From Fredricksoniimonas sp964643325 (GTDB taxonomy: Bacteria; Omnitrophota; Gorgyraeia; Zapsychrales; Fredricksoniimonadaceae), in contig CAZXSE010000005.1 of NCBI GenBank assembly GCA_964643325.1, forward strand, positions 21,555 through 85,554: DNA of 64,000 nt. Reading direction: 5' to 3'. Below, piece by piece: positions 7,013 to 15,473 of this stretch. The notes beneath the pieces were generated by a model. The model did not search any database and had not been told where the DNA came from. It saw only the letters and a list, made by a program, of their open reading frames with translations. Every line of letters begins with the position of its first letter. Positions within the stretch are counted from its first letter, which is position 1. Both the position numbers and the translations under genes were made by a program.

Positions 7013-8170
7013 GTGAAAGGCAATTATTTCATTACATCAGAATCGGTCGGTAACGGCCATCCGGATAAGGTCTGCGATCAGATCTCCGACGCGGTGCTGG
7101 ATGCAGTGCTCAAGGATGACCCCAAGGGGCGCGTGGCGTGCGAAACGTTCATCAGCGCCGGGCTTGTCATCGTCGGCGGCGAGATCACAACAACGACCTA
7201 TGTTGACGTGCACAAGCTGGTGCGCGGCGTGTTGAGCGATATCGGCTATACGGACCAGGTGTACGGTTTTGACGCGTCCACCTGTGCGATCCTCAATGCC
7301 ATCAATCGTCAGTCGCCGGATATCGCGCAGGGCGTTGACGCGGGCGGCGCGGGTGACCAGGGGATCATGTATGGTTACGCGACGGACGAGACTAAAGAAC
7401 TGATGCCGCTGCCGATCAAGCTTGCGCATGCCATCGTCAAGCGCATTGAGGATGTGCGCAAGAGCAAGGTCCTTGATTATCTCGGTCCGGACTGCAAGAG
7501 CCAGGTGACCGTGGAATATGTCAACGGCAAGCCCCGGCGCATTGATACGGTTGTTATCGCGGCGCAGCACACCGAAAAGATCCTCGACAAGACGGGCATG
7601 AAGATCACCGAAGCGGCGCGTCAGCAGATCATTAAAGTCGTGGCCATGCCCATCGTCGGCAAGTTGATCGATAAGAAGACCAAGTTCTATATCAACCAGA
7701 CGGGTAAGTTCGTGGTGGGCGGCCCGCAGTCGGATACCGGCGTCACGGGGCGCAAGATCATCGTTGATACCTACGGCGGGATCGTTCCGCACGGTGGCGG
7801 CGCTTTCTCCGGCAAGGATCCGACCAAGGTCGACCGTTCGGCGGCTTACATGGCGCGTTATATCACCAAGAACATCGTTGCGGCGGGCCTGGCCAACAAG
7901 TGCCTGATCCAGTTAAGTTATGTTATCGGCAAAGCCGAGCCGCTCAGTATCTTTGTGGATACATTCGGCACGGGCAAGGTGAGCGAGGAGAAGCTTGTCA
8001 AGCTGATCCGCAAGCACTTTGATCTGACACCGGCAGGGATCATCAAGACGCTCGAGCTGCGCAAGCCGGTTTTCCGCCGCACGGCAGCTTACGGGCATTT
8101 CGGCAATGCCGCATTCCGCTGGGAAAAGACGGACATGGCCGCAAAATTAAAGAAAGATGCAGGTATCTGA
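7013..8170 (+). CDS. metK: S-adenosylmethionine synthetase
   Basis: MetK makes SAM from methionine and ATP. GHPDKVCDQISDAVLD at 15-30, GAGDQGIMYGYA at 112-123 and GGGAFSGKDPTKVDRSAAY around 261-279 are the family signatures. The 385-residue length is normal. The GTG start has AAGGAAGGAA upstream. Only 42 bases separate it from the previous gene, and no SAM riboswitch fold is visible there. It is followed at once by ahcY. Confidence 0.97.
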   Translation: MKGNYFITSESVGNGHPDKVCDQISDAVLDAVLKDDPKGRVACETFISAGLVIVGGEITTTTYVDVHKLVRGVLSDIGYTDQVYGFDASTCAILNAINRQSPDIAQGVDAGGAGDQGIMYGYATDETKELMPLPIKLAHAIVKRIEDVRKSKVLDYLGPDCKSQVTVEYVNGKPRRIDTVVIAAQHTEKILDKTGMKITEAARQQIIKVVAMPIVGKLIDKKTKFYINQTGKFVVGGPQSDTGVTGRKIIVDTYGGIVPHGGGAFSGKDPTKVDRSAAYMARYITKNIVAAGLANKCLIQLSYVIGKAEPLSIFVDTFGTGKVSEEKLVKLIRKHFDLTPAGIIKTLELRKPVFRRTAAYGHFGNAAFRWEKTDMAAKLKKDAGI

Positions 8171-8171
8171 C

Positions 8172-9575
8172 ATGGGAGCAGCAGAATACAAGGTCAGGGA
8201 CATGTCCCTGGCGGAGCTTGGCCACAAGCAGATCGCGATGGCCGAGAAAGAAATGCCGGGGTTGATGTCATTACGCCGTAAGTACGGCGCCAAAAAGCCT
8301 TTGAAAGGCGCGCGGATCATGGGGTCATTGCACATGACCATCGAGACCGCGGTGCTCATCAAGACGCTGGTCGCCCTCGGCGCGAACGTGCGCTGGGCGA
8401 GTTGTAACATCTTCTCGACGCAGGATCAGGCTGCGGCCGCGATCGCGGACCTTGGCGTGCCTGTGTTTGCGTGGAAGGGCGAAACCCTCAAGGAATACTG
8501 GTGGTGCACGCACAAGGCCCTGGTGTTCCCGGATGGCAAGGGGCCGGACCTGATCGTCGATGATGGCGGGGATGCGACCATGATGGTCCATCTTGGCCTT
8601 GCGGCGGAGAAGGACCCGAAGGTCCTTGATCGCAAAGCGGGTGGCGACGATGAGAAAGAACTCCTGCTGTGCCTTAAAGGAATCCTGAAACAGACGCCGC
8701 GGCTTTGGCATGGCATCACGCCGAAGATCAAGGGTGTTTCTGAAGAAACAACAACAGGCGTTCACCGCCTGTACCAGATGATGCAGGAGAAAAAGCTCCT
8801 GTTCCCGGCGTTCAATGTGAACGATTCCGTGACCAAGTCCAAGTTTGACAACCTTTACGGCTGCCGCGAGTCGCTGGCCGACGGCATCAAGCGCGCGACG
8901 GACATCATGCTCGCGGGCAAGGTGGCGGTGGTGTGCGGTTATGGTGATGTGGGTAAGGGTTGCGCGCATTCCTTGCGTTCCTACGGCGCGCGCGTTATCG
9001 TGACGGAGATCGACCCGATCTGTGCATTGCAGGCCGCGATGGAGGGTTTTGAGGTCAAGACCGTCGAGGAAGCCCTGCCGGAGGCCAACCTTTTTGTGAC
9101 GGCCACGGGCAATTGCGAGATCATCACGGCGCAGCATATGAAGAAGATGAACGATCACGCGATCGTTTGCAATATCGGGCATTTTGACAACGAGATCGAT
9201 GTTGGCGGCCTTTTGAAGATCAAGGGCGTCAAGCGCGTGAATATCAAACCCCAGGTGGACAAGTATATCTTTCCCGACGGGCATTGCATCATCCTGTTGG
9301 CCGAAGGGCGGCTGGTGAACCTTGGCTGCGCGACAGGGCATCCGTCGTTCGTCATGTCCAATTCGTTCACGAACCAGACGCTGGCCCAGCTGGAATTGTG
9401 GCAGAAGAAATATCCGGTCGGTGTTTACCGCCTGCCCAAGCGCCTGGATGAGGAAGTGGCGCGGTTGCATCTTGAGAATGTCGGGGTGACGCTGACCCGG
9501 CTTTCGACGAAGCAGGCGAAGTATCTGGGCATTGATGCCGACGGTCCGTATAAACCCGAGCATTACAGGTATTGA
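8172..9575 (+). CDS. ahcY: S-adenosylhomocysteine hydrolase
   Basis: This NAD-dependent enzyme splits SAH into adenosine and homocysteine, removing the inhibitor left by methyl transfer. It shows FNVNDSVTKSKFDNLYGCR (substrate and NAD lysine region), the Rossmann loop GYGDVGKGCAHSLR and the ending YKPEHYRY, which matches the family C-terminus. I chose the ATG at 8172 (467 residues) because YKVRDMSLAELG is where homologues begin; an in-frame ATG at 8157 would overlap metK. It forms a SAM-cycle pair with metK. Confidence 0.95.
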   Translation: MGAAEYKVRDMSLAELGHKQIAMAEKEMPGLMSLRRKYGAKKPLKGARIMGSLHMTIETAVLIKTLVALGANVRWASCNIFSTQDQAAAAIADLGVPVFAWKGETLKEYWWCTHKALVFPDGKGPDLIVDDGGDATMMVHLGLAAEKDPKVLDRKAGGDDEKELLLCLKGILKQTPRLWHGITPKIKGVSEETTTGVHRLYQMMQEKKLLFPAFNVNDSVTKSKFDNLYGCRESLADGIKRATDIMLAGKVAVVCGYGDVGKGCAHSLRSYGARVIVTEIDPICALQAAMEGFEVKTVEEALPEANLFVTATGNCEIITAQHMKKMNDHAIVCNIGHFDNEIDVGGLLKIKGVKRVNIKPQVDKYIFPDGHCIILLAEGRLVNLGCATGHPSFVMSNSFTNQTLAQLELWQKKYPVGVYRLPKRLDEEVARLHLENVGVTLTRLSTKQAKYLGIDADGPYKPEHYRY

Positions 9576-9579
9576 TCTG

Positions 9580-10560
9580 ATGGTCAAGAAGATCCGGAAG
9601 GTCAGTAAGATCGGCGTGCTTTGTTCCGGCGGGGATGGCCCTGGGATGAACGCCGCCGTTCGCGCGGTGGTGCGTACCGGGATCTTCAACGGCCTTAAGG
9701 TAGAAGGCATCATGCGCGGTTACCAGGGTCTGATCGACAATGATCTGGTCGATATGGGGCCTCGTTCTGTTTCCAATATCATCAATCGCGGCGGCACGAT
9801 CTTGAAGACCGCCAGATCTCCCGAGTTCCGTTCTGTCAAAGGCCAGGCGAAAGCGGTCGCGACGATCAAGAAGCACAAGATCGACGCGCTGGTCGTGATC
9901 GGCGGCGACGGGTCATATCTGGGGGCCAGCGAGCTTTATTCCAAGTGGGGCGTTCCCACCGTCGGCATTCCGGGAACGATCGATAATGACCTGCACGGCA
10001 CGGACCAGACCATTGGTTGTCATACGGCCATGGACACCGCGCTTGAAGCTATTGATAAGGTGCGTGATACGGCGCACAGCATGGAACGCATCTTTGTCAT
10101 TGAGGTGATGGGCAACCGCTCCGGGTATATTGCCATGGAAGTGGCGCTCGCGGCCGGTGCCGAGGATGTGATCGTTCCCGAGTTCAAGCCGGATTATCAG
10201 GCCATGTGCGCGAGCATCAAGACGGGGAACAAAAAGGGCAAGGTCAGCTGGATGATCATTGTGGCCGAAGGCGGCGCGAAAGCGCAGGTCGTGGCTGACA
10301 CCATCCATAATATGACCGGCCTTGAGACCCGTTCTGTTGTCCTGGGGCATGTGATGCGCGGCGGCACGCCGTGCGCGGCTGACCGGCTCTTGTCGACGAG
10401 GTTGGGCGTTGCGGCGGTCGAGGAGCTTTTGAAGGGTAATTTTGGGGTTGCATTAGGCGTAATGCGTGATAAATTAAACGTTATTCCTTTGGCTGACGCC
10501 AGGAAGCGGGACAACGATATTTATCAGGAACGCCTGCGTTTGATCAAAATGTTGCGATAA
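9580..10560 (+). CDS. pfkA: 6-phosphofructokinase, ATP-type
   Basis: PfkA phosphorylates fructose 6-phosphate in glycolysis. The start is ATG at 9580, giving 326 residues. LCSGGDGPGMNAAVRA near 15-30 is the nucleotide loop (usually GGDAPGMN, so one Ala-to-Gly change). GGDGSYLGA and GIPGTIDND carry the two glycines that mark ATP-dependent enzymes; pyrophosphate-dependent forms have Asp and Lys there. It follows ahcY by 4 bases, an unusual pairing suggesting transcription with the SAM-cycle genes. Confidence 0.93.
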   Translation: MVKKIRKVSKIGVLCSGGDGPGMNAAVRAVVRTGIFNGLKVEGIMRGYQGLIDNDLVDMGPRSVSNIINRGGTILKTARSPEFRSVKGQAKAVATIKKHKIDALVVIGGDGSYLGASELYSKWGVPTVGIPGTIDNDLHGTDQTIGCHTAMDTALEAIDKVRDTAHSMERIFVIEVMGNRSGYIAMEVALAAGAEDVIVPEFKPDYQAMCASIKTGNKKGKVSWMIIVAEGGAKAQVVADTIHNMTGLETRSVVLGHVMRGGTPCAADRLLSTRLGVAAVEELLKGNFGVALGVMRDKLNVIPLADARKRDNDIYQERLRLIKMLR

Positions 10561-10587
10561 TTCACATAAATCAAAGAAGGGGAAGTT

Positions 10588-11580
10588 ATGGCAAAGATCT
10601 ATTATGACAAGGATGCTGACCTTAACGTGCTCAAAGGAAAGACCGTTGCCATCATCGGCTACGGCATCCAGGGCCGCGGGCAGGCGCTTAACCTGCGCGA
10701 CAGCGGGGTCAGCGTTATTGTTTCCGAGCGCGAGGACAGCCCGAATTTCCAGAAGGCGATCGACGACGGGTTCAAGCCCATGGACGCGGGCAAGGCCGCG
10801 CAAAAAGCGGATATCATCCAGGTCCTGACGCAGGACCATCTTCAGGCTGAGATCTACAAAAAGCATTTGCGCCGCCACATGAAGCCGGGCAAGGCGCTTG
10901 TTTTTTCGCACGGGTTCAATATTCACTTTGGACAGATCAAGCCGCCCGCTGATGTTGACGTGTGGATGATTGCGCCCAAGGGTCCAGGTTCATTTGTCCG
11001 CCGTCAGTATGAAGAAGGTAAGGGCGTTCCGTGCCTGGTGGCGATCCATCAGAACGCTTCCGGCAATGCGCTTAAGGAGGCCCTGGCCTATGCGAAGGGT
11101 TTGGGCGGCACGCGCGCGGGCGTTTTTGAGACAACATTCAAGGAAGAGACCGAGACGGACCTTTTTGGCGAGCAGGCGGTCCTTTGCGGCGGTACGAGTG
11201 AGCTGGTCAAGGCGGGTTTTGACACGCTGGTCGCAGCGGGTTACGCGCCGGAGATGGCGTATTTCGAGTGCCTGCACGAGCTCAAGCTTATCGTCGATAT
11301 TATTTATGAAGAAGGTATCGCGGGCATGCGCAAACGCGTTTCTGATACCGCGGAATACGGGGATTATACCCGCGGCCCGCGCATCATCAACGCCAAGACG
11401 CGCAAGGAAATGCAAAAGATCCTCAAGGAGGTTCAGTCCGGTAAATTCGCGCGCGAGTGGATGAAGGAGAACAAGAAGGGTCGTCCTAACTTCTCGCAGA
11501 TGCGCATCGATGCGGATAAGCATCCGATCGAGGAGACGGGCAAGCGACTTCGTGGCATGATGTCCTGGATCAAGAAATAA
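10588..11580 (+). CDS. ilvC: Ketol-acid reductoisomerase, class I
   Basis: IlvC is the second common step of Ile/Val synthesis, isomerising and reducing acetohydroxy acids. The Rossmann motif GYGIQGRGQALNLRDSG is at 24-40; most homologues have GYGSQGHAHA. MIAPKGPG and ETDLFGEQAVLCGG with ECLHELKLIVD are the catalytic all-helical domain. The 330-residue length marks the short class I form. The cofactor loop after the second strand is VSEREDSPNF, with acidic residues where NADPH enzymes usually carry Arg/Ser. The Shine-Dalgarno is AAGGGGAA. A terminator follows, so it is probably a single-gene unit or the end of the pfkA operon. Confidence 0.95.
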   Translation: MAKIYYDKDADLNVLKGKTVAIIGYGIQGRGQALNLRDSGVSVIVSEREDSPNFQKAIDDGFKPMDAGKAAQKADIIQVLTQDHLQAEIYKKHLRRHMKPGKALVFSHGFNIHFGQIKPPADVDVWMIAPKGPGSFVRRQYEEGKGVPCLVAIHQNASGNALKEALAYAKGLGGTRAGVFETTFKEETETDLFGEQAVLCGGTSELVKAGFDTLVAAGYAPEMAYFECLHELKLIVDIIYEEGIAGMRKRVSDTAEYGDYTRGPRIINAKTRKEMQKILKEVQSGKFAREWMKENKKGRPNFSQMRIDADKHPIEETGKRLRGMMSWIKK

Positions 11581-11601
11581 GGTAATGCGTTTGGCAGTTA
11601 C

Positions 11602-11631
11602 AAAGACGCATGCCCCAAGCATGCGTTTTTT
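11602..11631 (+). terminator. Rho-independent terminator after ilvC
   Basis: The stem ACGCATGC (11606-11613) pairs with GCATGCGT (11619-11626) around CCCAA, followed by a run of T to 11631. It separates ilvC from leuA. Confidence 0.85.
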
Positions 11632-11689
11632 GTTTTGAAAAGGATCCTTTTCAAAACATCCCGAGCTTACGATGGCGGCCTTAGCCGCC
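11632..11689 (+). repeat. Loopless palindrome plus GC-rich hairpin between ilvC and leuA
   Basis: Bases 11632-11657 form a perfect 26-nt palindrome centred on GGATCC, starting directly after the ilvC terminator. A second inverted repeat, GGCGGC-CTTA-GCCGCC, lies at 11674-11689. The following bases (GAAGCGAGTGGGGG) loosely resemble the GTGGGG core of the repeats at 1811-1935. No gene is present in 11581-11721. Confidence 0.65.
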
Positions 11690-11721
11690 CGAAGCGAGTG
11701 GGGGTTTAACAAGGAGCTGTT

Positions 11722-13278
11722 ATGAAGAAGCAAGACAAGGTCCTGATATTCGATACTACATTGCGCGACGGGGAGCAGGCGCCGGGCGCGAGCATGAACC
11801 AGCGTGAAAAGCTGGAAGTGGCGCTGGCCCTCGAGCGTCTGGGTGTGGACATCATTGAAGCCGGGTTCCCGGTCATTTCCAAGGGGGACTTTGAGTCCGT
11901 GCAGATGATCGCGAAGAAGGTCAAAACTTCTGCGGTAGCGGGGCTCGCGCGCTCGGTCAAGAAGGACATTGAGGCTGCGGCCGAGGCATTGAAGCCCGCG
12001 AAGCATCCGCGTATCCATGTTTTTCTGGCAACATCAAAGATCCACTTGGAGCATAAACTGCGCAAGACCCGCGATGAGGTCGTTCAGATGGCCGTGGACG
12101 CGGTCAAGATGGCCCGCAAGCATGTGGACATGGTGGAGTTCTCGCCCGAGGATGCCTCGCGTTCCGAGAAGGAATTCCTGTATCGCGTGCTGGAAGCGGT
12201 CATTAAGGCCGGGGCACGCACCCTCAACATTCCGGACACCGTCGGGTATGCCATGCCCGAGCAATACGGCAAACTGATCACGGACATCCGCAATAATGTC
12301 CCTAATATCGACAAGGCTGTCATCTCCGTTCATTGCCACAATGATCTTGGTATGGCTGTGGCCAATTCCCTTGCCGCTGTCAAGGCCGGAGCGCGCCAGG
12401 TCGAGTGCACGATCAACGGCATCGGCGAGCGGGCAGGCAATGCGGCCATGGAAGAGATCGTGATGGCCTTGCGCACGCGCCAGGATTATTTCGGGTTAAC
12501 AACGGGTATCAATACGACCGAGATCTCGCGCGTATCGCGCCTGGTCAGTAAGTACACGGGCTTTGCGATCGCGCCCAACAAGGCGATCGTCGGCGGCAAT
12601 GCGTTCCGTCATGAATCCGGCATCCATCAGGACGGCATGCTGAAAGAGCCGACCACCTACGAGATCATGCGGCCCGAGGACGTGGGCTTTACGGGCACGG
12701 GACTGGTGTTGGGAAAACATTCCGGGCGCCACGCGCTCAAGGTAAGGCTGAAATTGCTGGGCATTGAGCTGGGCGAGGCCGAGATGGCCCGCGCGTTCGA
12801 CCGATTTAAGGACCTTTGTGACAAGAAGAAAGAGGTCTTTGACGAGGATCTGGTCGCCATTGTTGAGGATGAAGTGCAGGAGGTCAAGGATATCTGGACG
12901 CTGGATTCACTGACCGTGACCAGCGGCACGAATATAGCGCCTGATGTGACCGTGTGCCTGAAGTCCGCCGGAAGATCTTTTGTCAAGAAGGCGACGGGGG
13001 ACGGCCCCATTGACGCCTGTTACCGCGCGATCGATGAGATCACGGGCGTTACGGGCAAGCTGCTCAACTATGGCATTCAGTCCGTGACCGAAGGTCAGGA
13101 CGCCATGGGCGAGGTGCGCGTGCGCGTGAACTTTGACGGGCACAAGGTCATCGGGCTTGGCGCTTCAACGGACGTTATTGAAGCCTCGGTCAAGGCGTAC
13201 TTGAACGCGGTCAACAAGGCCTGCGTCCTGTCATCTTCGAAGAGGGGCAAGGGCAAGACCATGGACCTGGGCTTATAA
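11722..13278 (+). CDS. leuA: 2-isopropylmalate synthase
   Basis: LeuA condenses 2-ketoisovalerate with acetyl-CoA, the first step of leucine synthesis. The N-terminal TIM barrel shows DTTLRDGEQAPGASMN at 11-26, VEFSPEDASRSEKEFL, HCHNDLGMAVANSLA and INGIGERAGNAAMEE. The C-terminal 130 residues match the LeuA allosteric domain, where leucine feedback would act. At 518 residues this is a full-length type 1 enzyme. The ATG has AAGGAGCTGTT upstream. aroE starts 7 bases after the stop. Homocitrate or citramalate synthase is possible but less likely. Confidence 0.93.
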   Translation: MKKQDKVLIFDTTLRDGEQAPGASMNQREKLEVALALERLGVDIIEAGFPVISKGDFESVQMIAKKVKTSAVAGLARSVKKDIEAAAEALKPAKHPRIHVFLATSKIHLEHKLRKTRDEVVQMAVDAVKMARKHVDMVEFSPEDASRSEKEFLYRVLEAVIKAGARTLNIPDTVGYAMPEQYGKLITDIRNNVPNIDKAVISVHCHNDLGMAVANSLAAVKAGARQVECTINGIGERAGNAAMEEIVMALRTRQDYFGLTTGINTTEISRVSRLVSKYTGFAIAPNKAIVGGNAFRHESGIHQDGMLKEPTTYEIMRPEDVGFTGTGLVLGKHSGRHALKVRLKLLGIELGEAEMARAFDRFKDLCDKKKEVFDEDLVAIVEDEVQEVKDIWTLDSLTVTSGTNIAPDVTVCLKSAGRSFVKKATGDGPIDACYRAIDEITGVTGKLLNYGIQSVTEGQDAMGEVRVRVNFDGHKVIGLGASTDVIEASVKAYLNAVNKACVLSSSKRGKGKTMDLGL

Positions 13279-13285
13279 AGGATAT

Positions 13286-14164
13286 ATGTCAGAGACCCAA
13301 CGCGCCACCTACGGCCTTGTCGGTTATCCGCTTGGCCATAGTCTTTCGCCGGTAATGCACAATACGGCTTTTGCCGCGCTCGGTGTTGATGCCGTTTACA
13401 CTCTTTTTCCCATGAAGCAGGAAGAACTGCTTTCTTTCTTTAAGACGCTCAAAGAAAAAGACAGTCATATTTTCGGACTGAATGTCACGGTGCCGCACAA
13501 GGAGAACGTCCTTCCCATGCTGGATGCCCTTGCGCCGTTCGCCCAGAAGGTCGGTGCGGTCAACACGATCGTTATTACGCCGGATCGCAGGCTGATCGGG
13601 CATAATACCGACGGTCCGGGATTCCTGGCGCATATGACCGAAGAAGGTTTTGATCCGCATGATAAGCGTGTGGCCATCATGGGGGCAGGCGGCGCGGCGC
13701 GGGCCATCATCAGCGCCTTGTGCCTGTTACCGCAACGGCCGCGTTCGATAAAACTTTTTGATATCGATCACGAGCGCGCCCATGTGCTGGCGCATGATCT
13801 GGCGTTACGTATGGATACGGCCTGCCTTGAGGTTGTCGGCAGCATCGATGATCTTCAGATGGAGCTGGCTCACATGCTCATCAACGCGACCCCCGTCGGG
13901 ATGAAGCCCACGGACCCGTGTCTGGTCAGCGAGGAATTGCTGCAGCCCGGTATGCTGGTCTATGACCTGGTCTATAATCCGCCGGAAACAAAACTCCTGG
14001 CCATGGCCAAGGCGCGCGGCGCCCGTCCGGTGAATGGGCTCAAGATGCTTTTTTATCAGGGTGTCCTGGCGTTTCAGCACTGGTCAGAAGCGGAGTTGCC
14101 GCCGCAGATCAAGACTAAAATGTGGACGGCGCTTGCCAGGGCCGCCGAAGGCGGGAAGAAATGA
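13286..14164 (+). CDS. aroE: Shikimate dehydrogenase
   Basis: AroE reduces 3-dehydroshikimate with NADPH in the aromatic amino-acid pathway. GHSLSPVMHN (17-26) binds shikimate, K72 in VTVPHKE and D109 in NTDGPGF are the catalytic pair, and GAGGAAR at 133-139 is the NADP loop. It has 292 residues. The start follows leuA closely and the stop overlaps the prepilin peptidase start, so the three genes are probably translated together. Confidence 0.95.
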   Translation: MSETQRATYGLVGYPLGHSLSPVMHNTAFAALGVDAVYTLFPMKQEELLSFFKTLKEKDSHIFGLNVTVPHKENVLPMLDALAPFAQKVGAVNTIVITPDRRLIGHNTDGPGFLAHMTEEGFDPHDKRVAIMGAGGAARAIISALCLLPQRPRSIKLFDIDHERAHVLAHDLALRMDTACLEVVGSIDDLQMELAHMLINATPVGMKPTDPCLVSEELLQPGMLVYDLVYNPPETKLLAMAKARGARPVNGLKMLFYQGVLAFQHWSEAELPPQIKTKMWTALARAAEGGKK

Positions 14165-15375
14165 TGGCCTTGGATCCTTTTGTTCTGATGCCGGTGTTCT
14201 TTTTTATCGCCGGGGCGATCATCGGGAGTTTCCTTAATGTTTGTATCGTGCGCTTGCCGCAGAATGCGTCGGTCGTATTTCCCTCATCGCATTGTCCCGC
14301 GTGTAAGGCGCCTATTGCGTGGTTCGACAATATTCCGCTTATCAGTTTCCTTGTATTAAAAGCCAAATGCCGCGCCTGCAAAGAGAAGATCGCGTGGCGT
14401 TACTTTGTCGTCGAGCTTCTGACGGCCTGCATTTTTACTTTTTCTTATTTCTGGATGGGACTTTCCCTTGCGCTGGTGCCTGCGCTTGTGCTGATGTGCT
14501 GTCTTATTGTGGCGTCATGGGTCGATCTGGAGTGGCGCATCATCCCGGATGAAATCAGCGTGGGCGGGATGTGGGCGGGGCTGGCGCTTGCCATGTTCAT
14601 CCCCGGGCTTCACGGGGCGGCGGATGCGGATGTCCTGGGGATCGGCTCTGTGGTTTCTTTTATCATGGCCGCGGCTTGTGCCTTGCTTTACAGCGTCAAG
14701 ATCCTGTACAAGAAATTGCCATTTGAGAAAGAAGACAGGGATGTTTTCCTGCTGGGCGCGGCGTTCCTTGTGTTGCAGTGGGCGGCGCAGGTGTTGGCTC
14801 GCTTTCTTCCGTCGTATGATGCGCCGTTAAGCGCGCTGGCTGATGCGCTGCAGGGCGTGATCATCGGCGGATGCTCGTTATGGGTGACCGGGCTTATCGG
14901 AGAGATCCTGATCACCAAAAGGGTTGTGACCGTGTTTGATTTCAAGGGCATGGTGGATGATCCGGCCGGCCTGATGAAGGTTTTGTGCCAGGCGGGATAT
15001 GTGGATGACAGAGGCAACCTTCAGGCCTGCTTTCGGGATGTGAAGGATGTGGCGGCATTGAAATTGTCCGGCGCGTTCGAGGACCAGCGTAAAGATATTT
15101 TTGAGATGCTTCAGGCCGTCGATGAGGGCGGGGTCATGGGCTGGGGGGATGTCAAGCTGTTGGCCATGGCCGGGGCTTTCCTGGGATGGCAGCTGGCGGT
15201 CGCGGCGTTCTTTATCGCGCCGTTCTTCGGGGCGGCCGTCGGGGTTGTGAAGATCCTGCGCCGTCAGGATACGGCGATCGCCTACGGGCCTTTTCTGGCC
15301 ATCGGCATCGTGATCAGTCTTTACGGCGGCAGCGCCCTTATTCGCCGGCTTTTGATGTTGTATGGCGTGAATTAA
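14161..15375 (+). CDS. pilD: Prepilin peptidase with large internal insertion
   Basis: This inner-membrane aspartyl protease processes type IV pilin or pseudopilin leaders and usually methylates the new N-terminus. The N-terminal GSFLNVCIVRLP and the cysteine pairs C45/C48 and C70/C73 form the usual cytoplasmic zinc domain. The catalytic aspartates are D122 (in VDLEWRIIPD) and D330 (in GWGDVKLL). At 404 residues it is over 100 longer than usual. The extra part lies between the two aspartates and includes a soluble stretch at about 255-322 that I do not recognise. The start ATG overlaps the aroE stop. No pilin genes are in the window. Confidence 0.92.
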   Translation: MMALDPFVLMPVFFFIAGAIIGSFLNVCIVRLPQNASVVFPSSHCPACKAPIAWFDNIPLISFLVLKAKCRACKEKIAWRYFVVELLTACIFTFSYFWMGLSLALVPALVLMCCLIVASWVDLEWRIIPDEISVGGMWAGLALAMFIPGLHGAADADVLGIGSVVSFIMAAACALLYSVKILYKKLPFEKEDRDVFLLGAAFLVLQWAAQVLARFLPSYDAPLSALADALQGVIIGGCSLWVTGLIGEILITKRVVTVFDFKGMVDDPAGLMKVLCQAGYVDDRGNLQACFRDVKDVAALKLSGAFEDQRKDIFEMLQAVDEGGVMGWGDVKLLAMAGAFLGWQLAVAAFFIAPFFGAAVGVVKILRRQDTAIAYGPFLAIGIVISLYGGSALIRRLLMLYGVN

Positions 15376-15386
15376 GTATTTCGTGC

Positions 15387-15415
15387 TTGTTGCAAGCCCG
15401 AAACCTTAGTATATT
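15387..15415 (+). promoter_or_regulatory. Possible promoter for fba
   Basis: TTGTTG and TATATT are 17 bases apart, 58 bases before the fba start. The -35 match is poor. A small hairpin (GATGG-TGT-CCATC) lies in the leader. Confidence 0.35.
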
Positions 15416-15473
15416 GAATGCCCGGTGGATGGTGTCCATCGGGGGCTAAAGATCAATCAATAAAGGAGAGCGT

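Noticed and set aside
8325..9713. Long - strand ORF opposite ahcY (462 codons)
   Set aside because: It is an antisense shadow of a well-conserved gene; its translation is rich in Arg/His and matches nothing recognisable.
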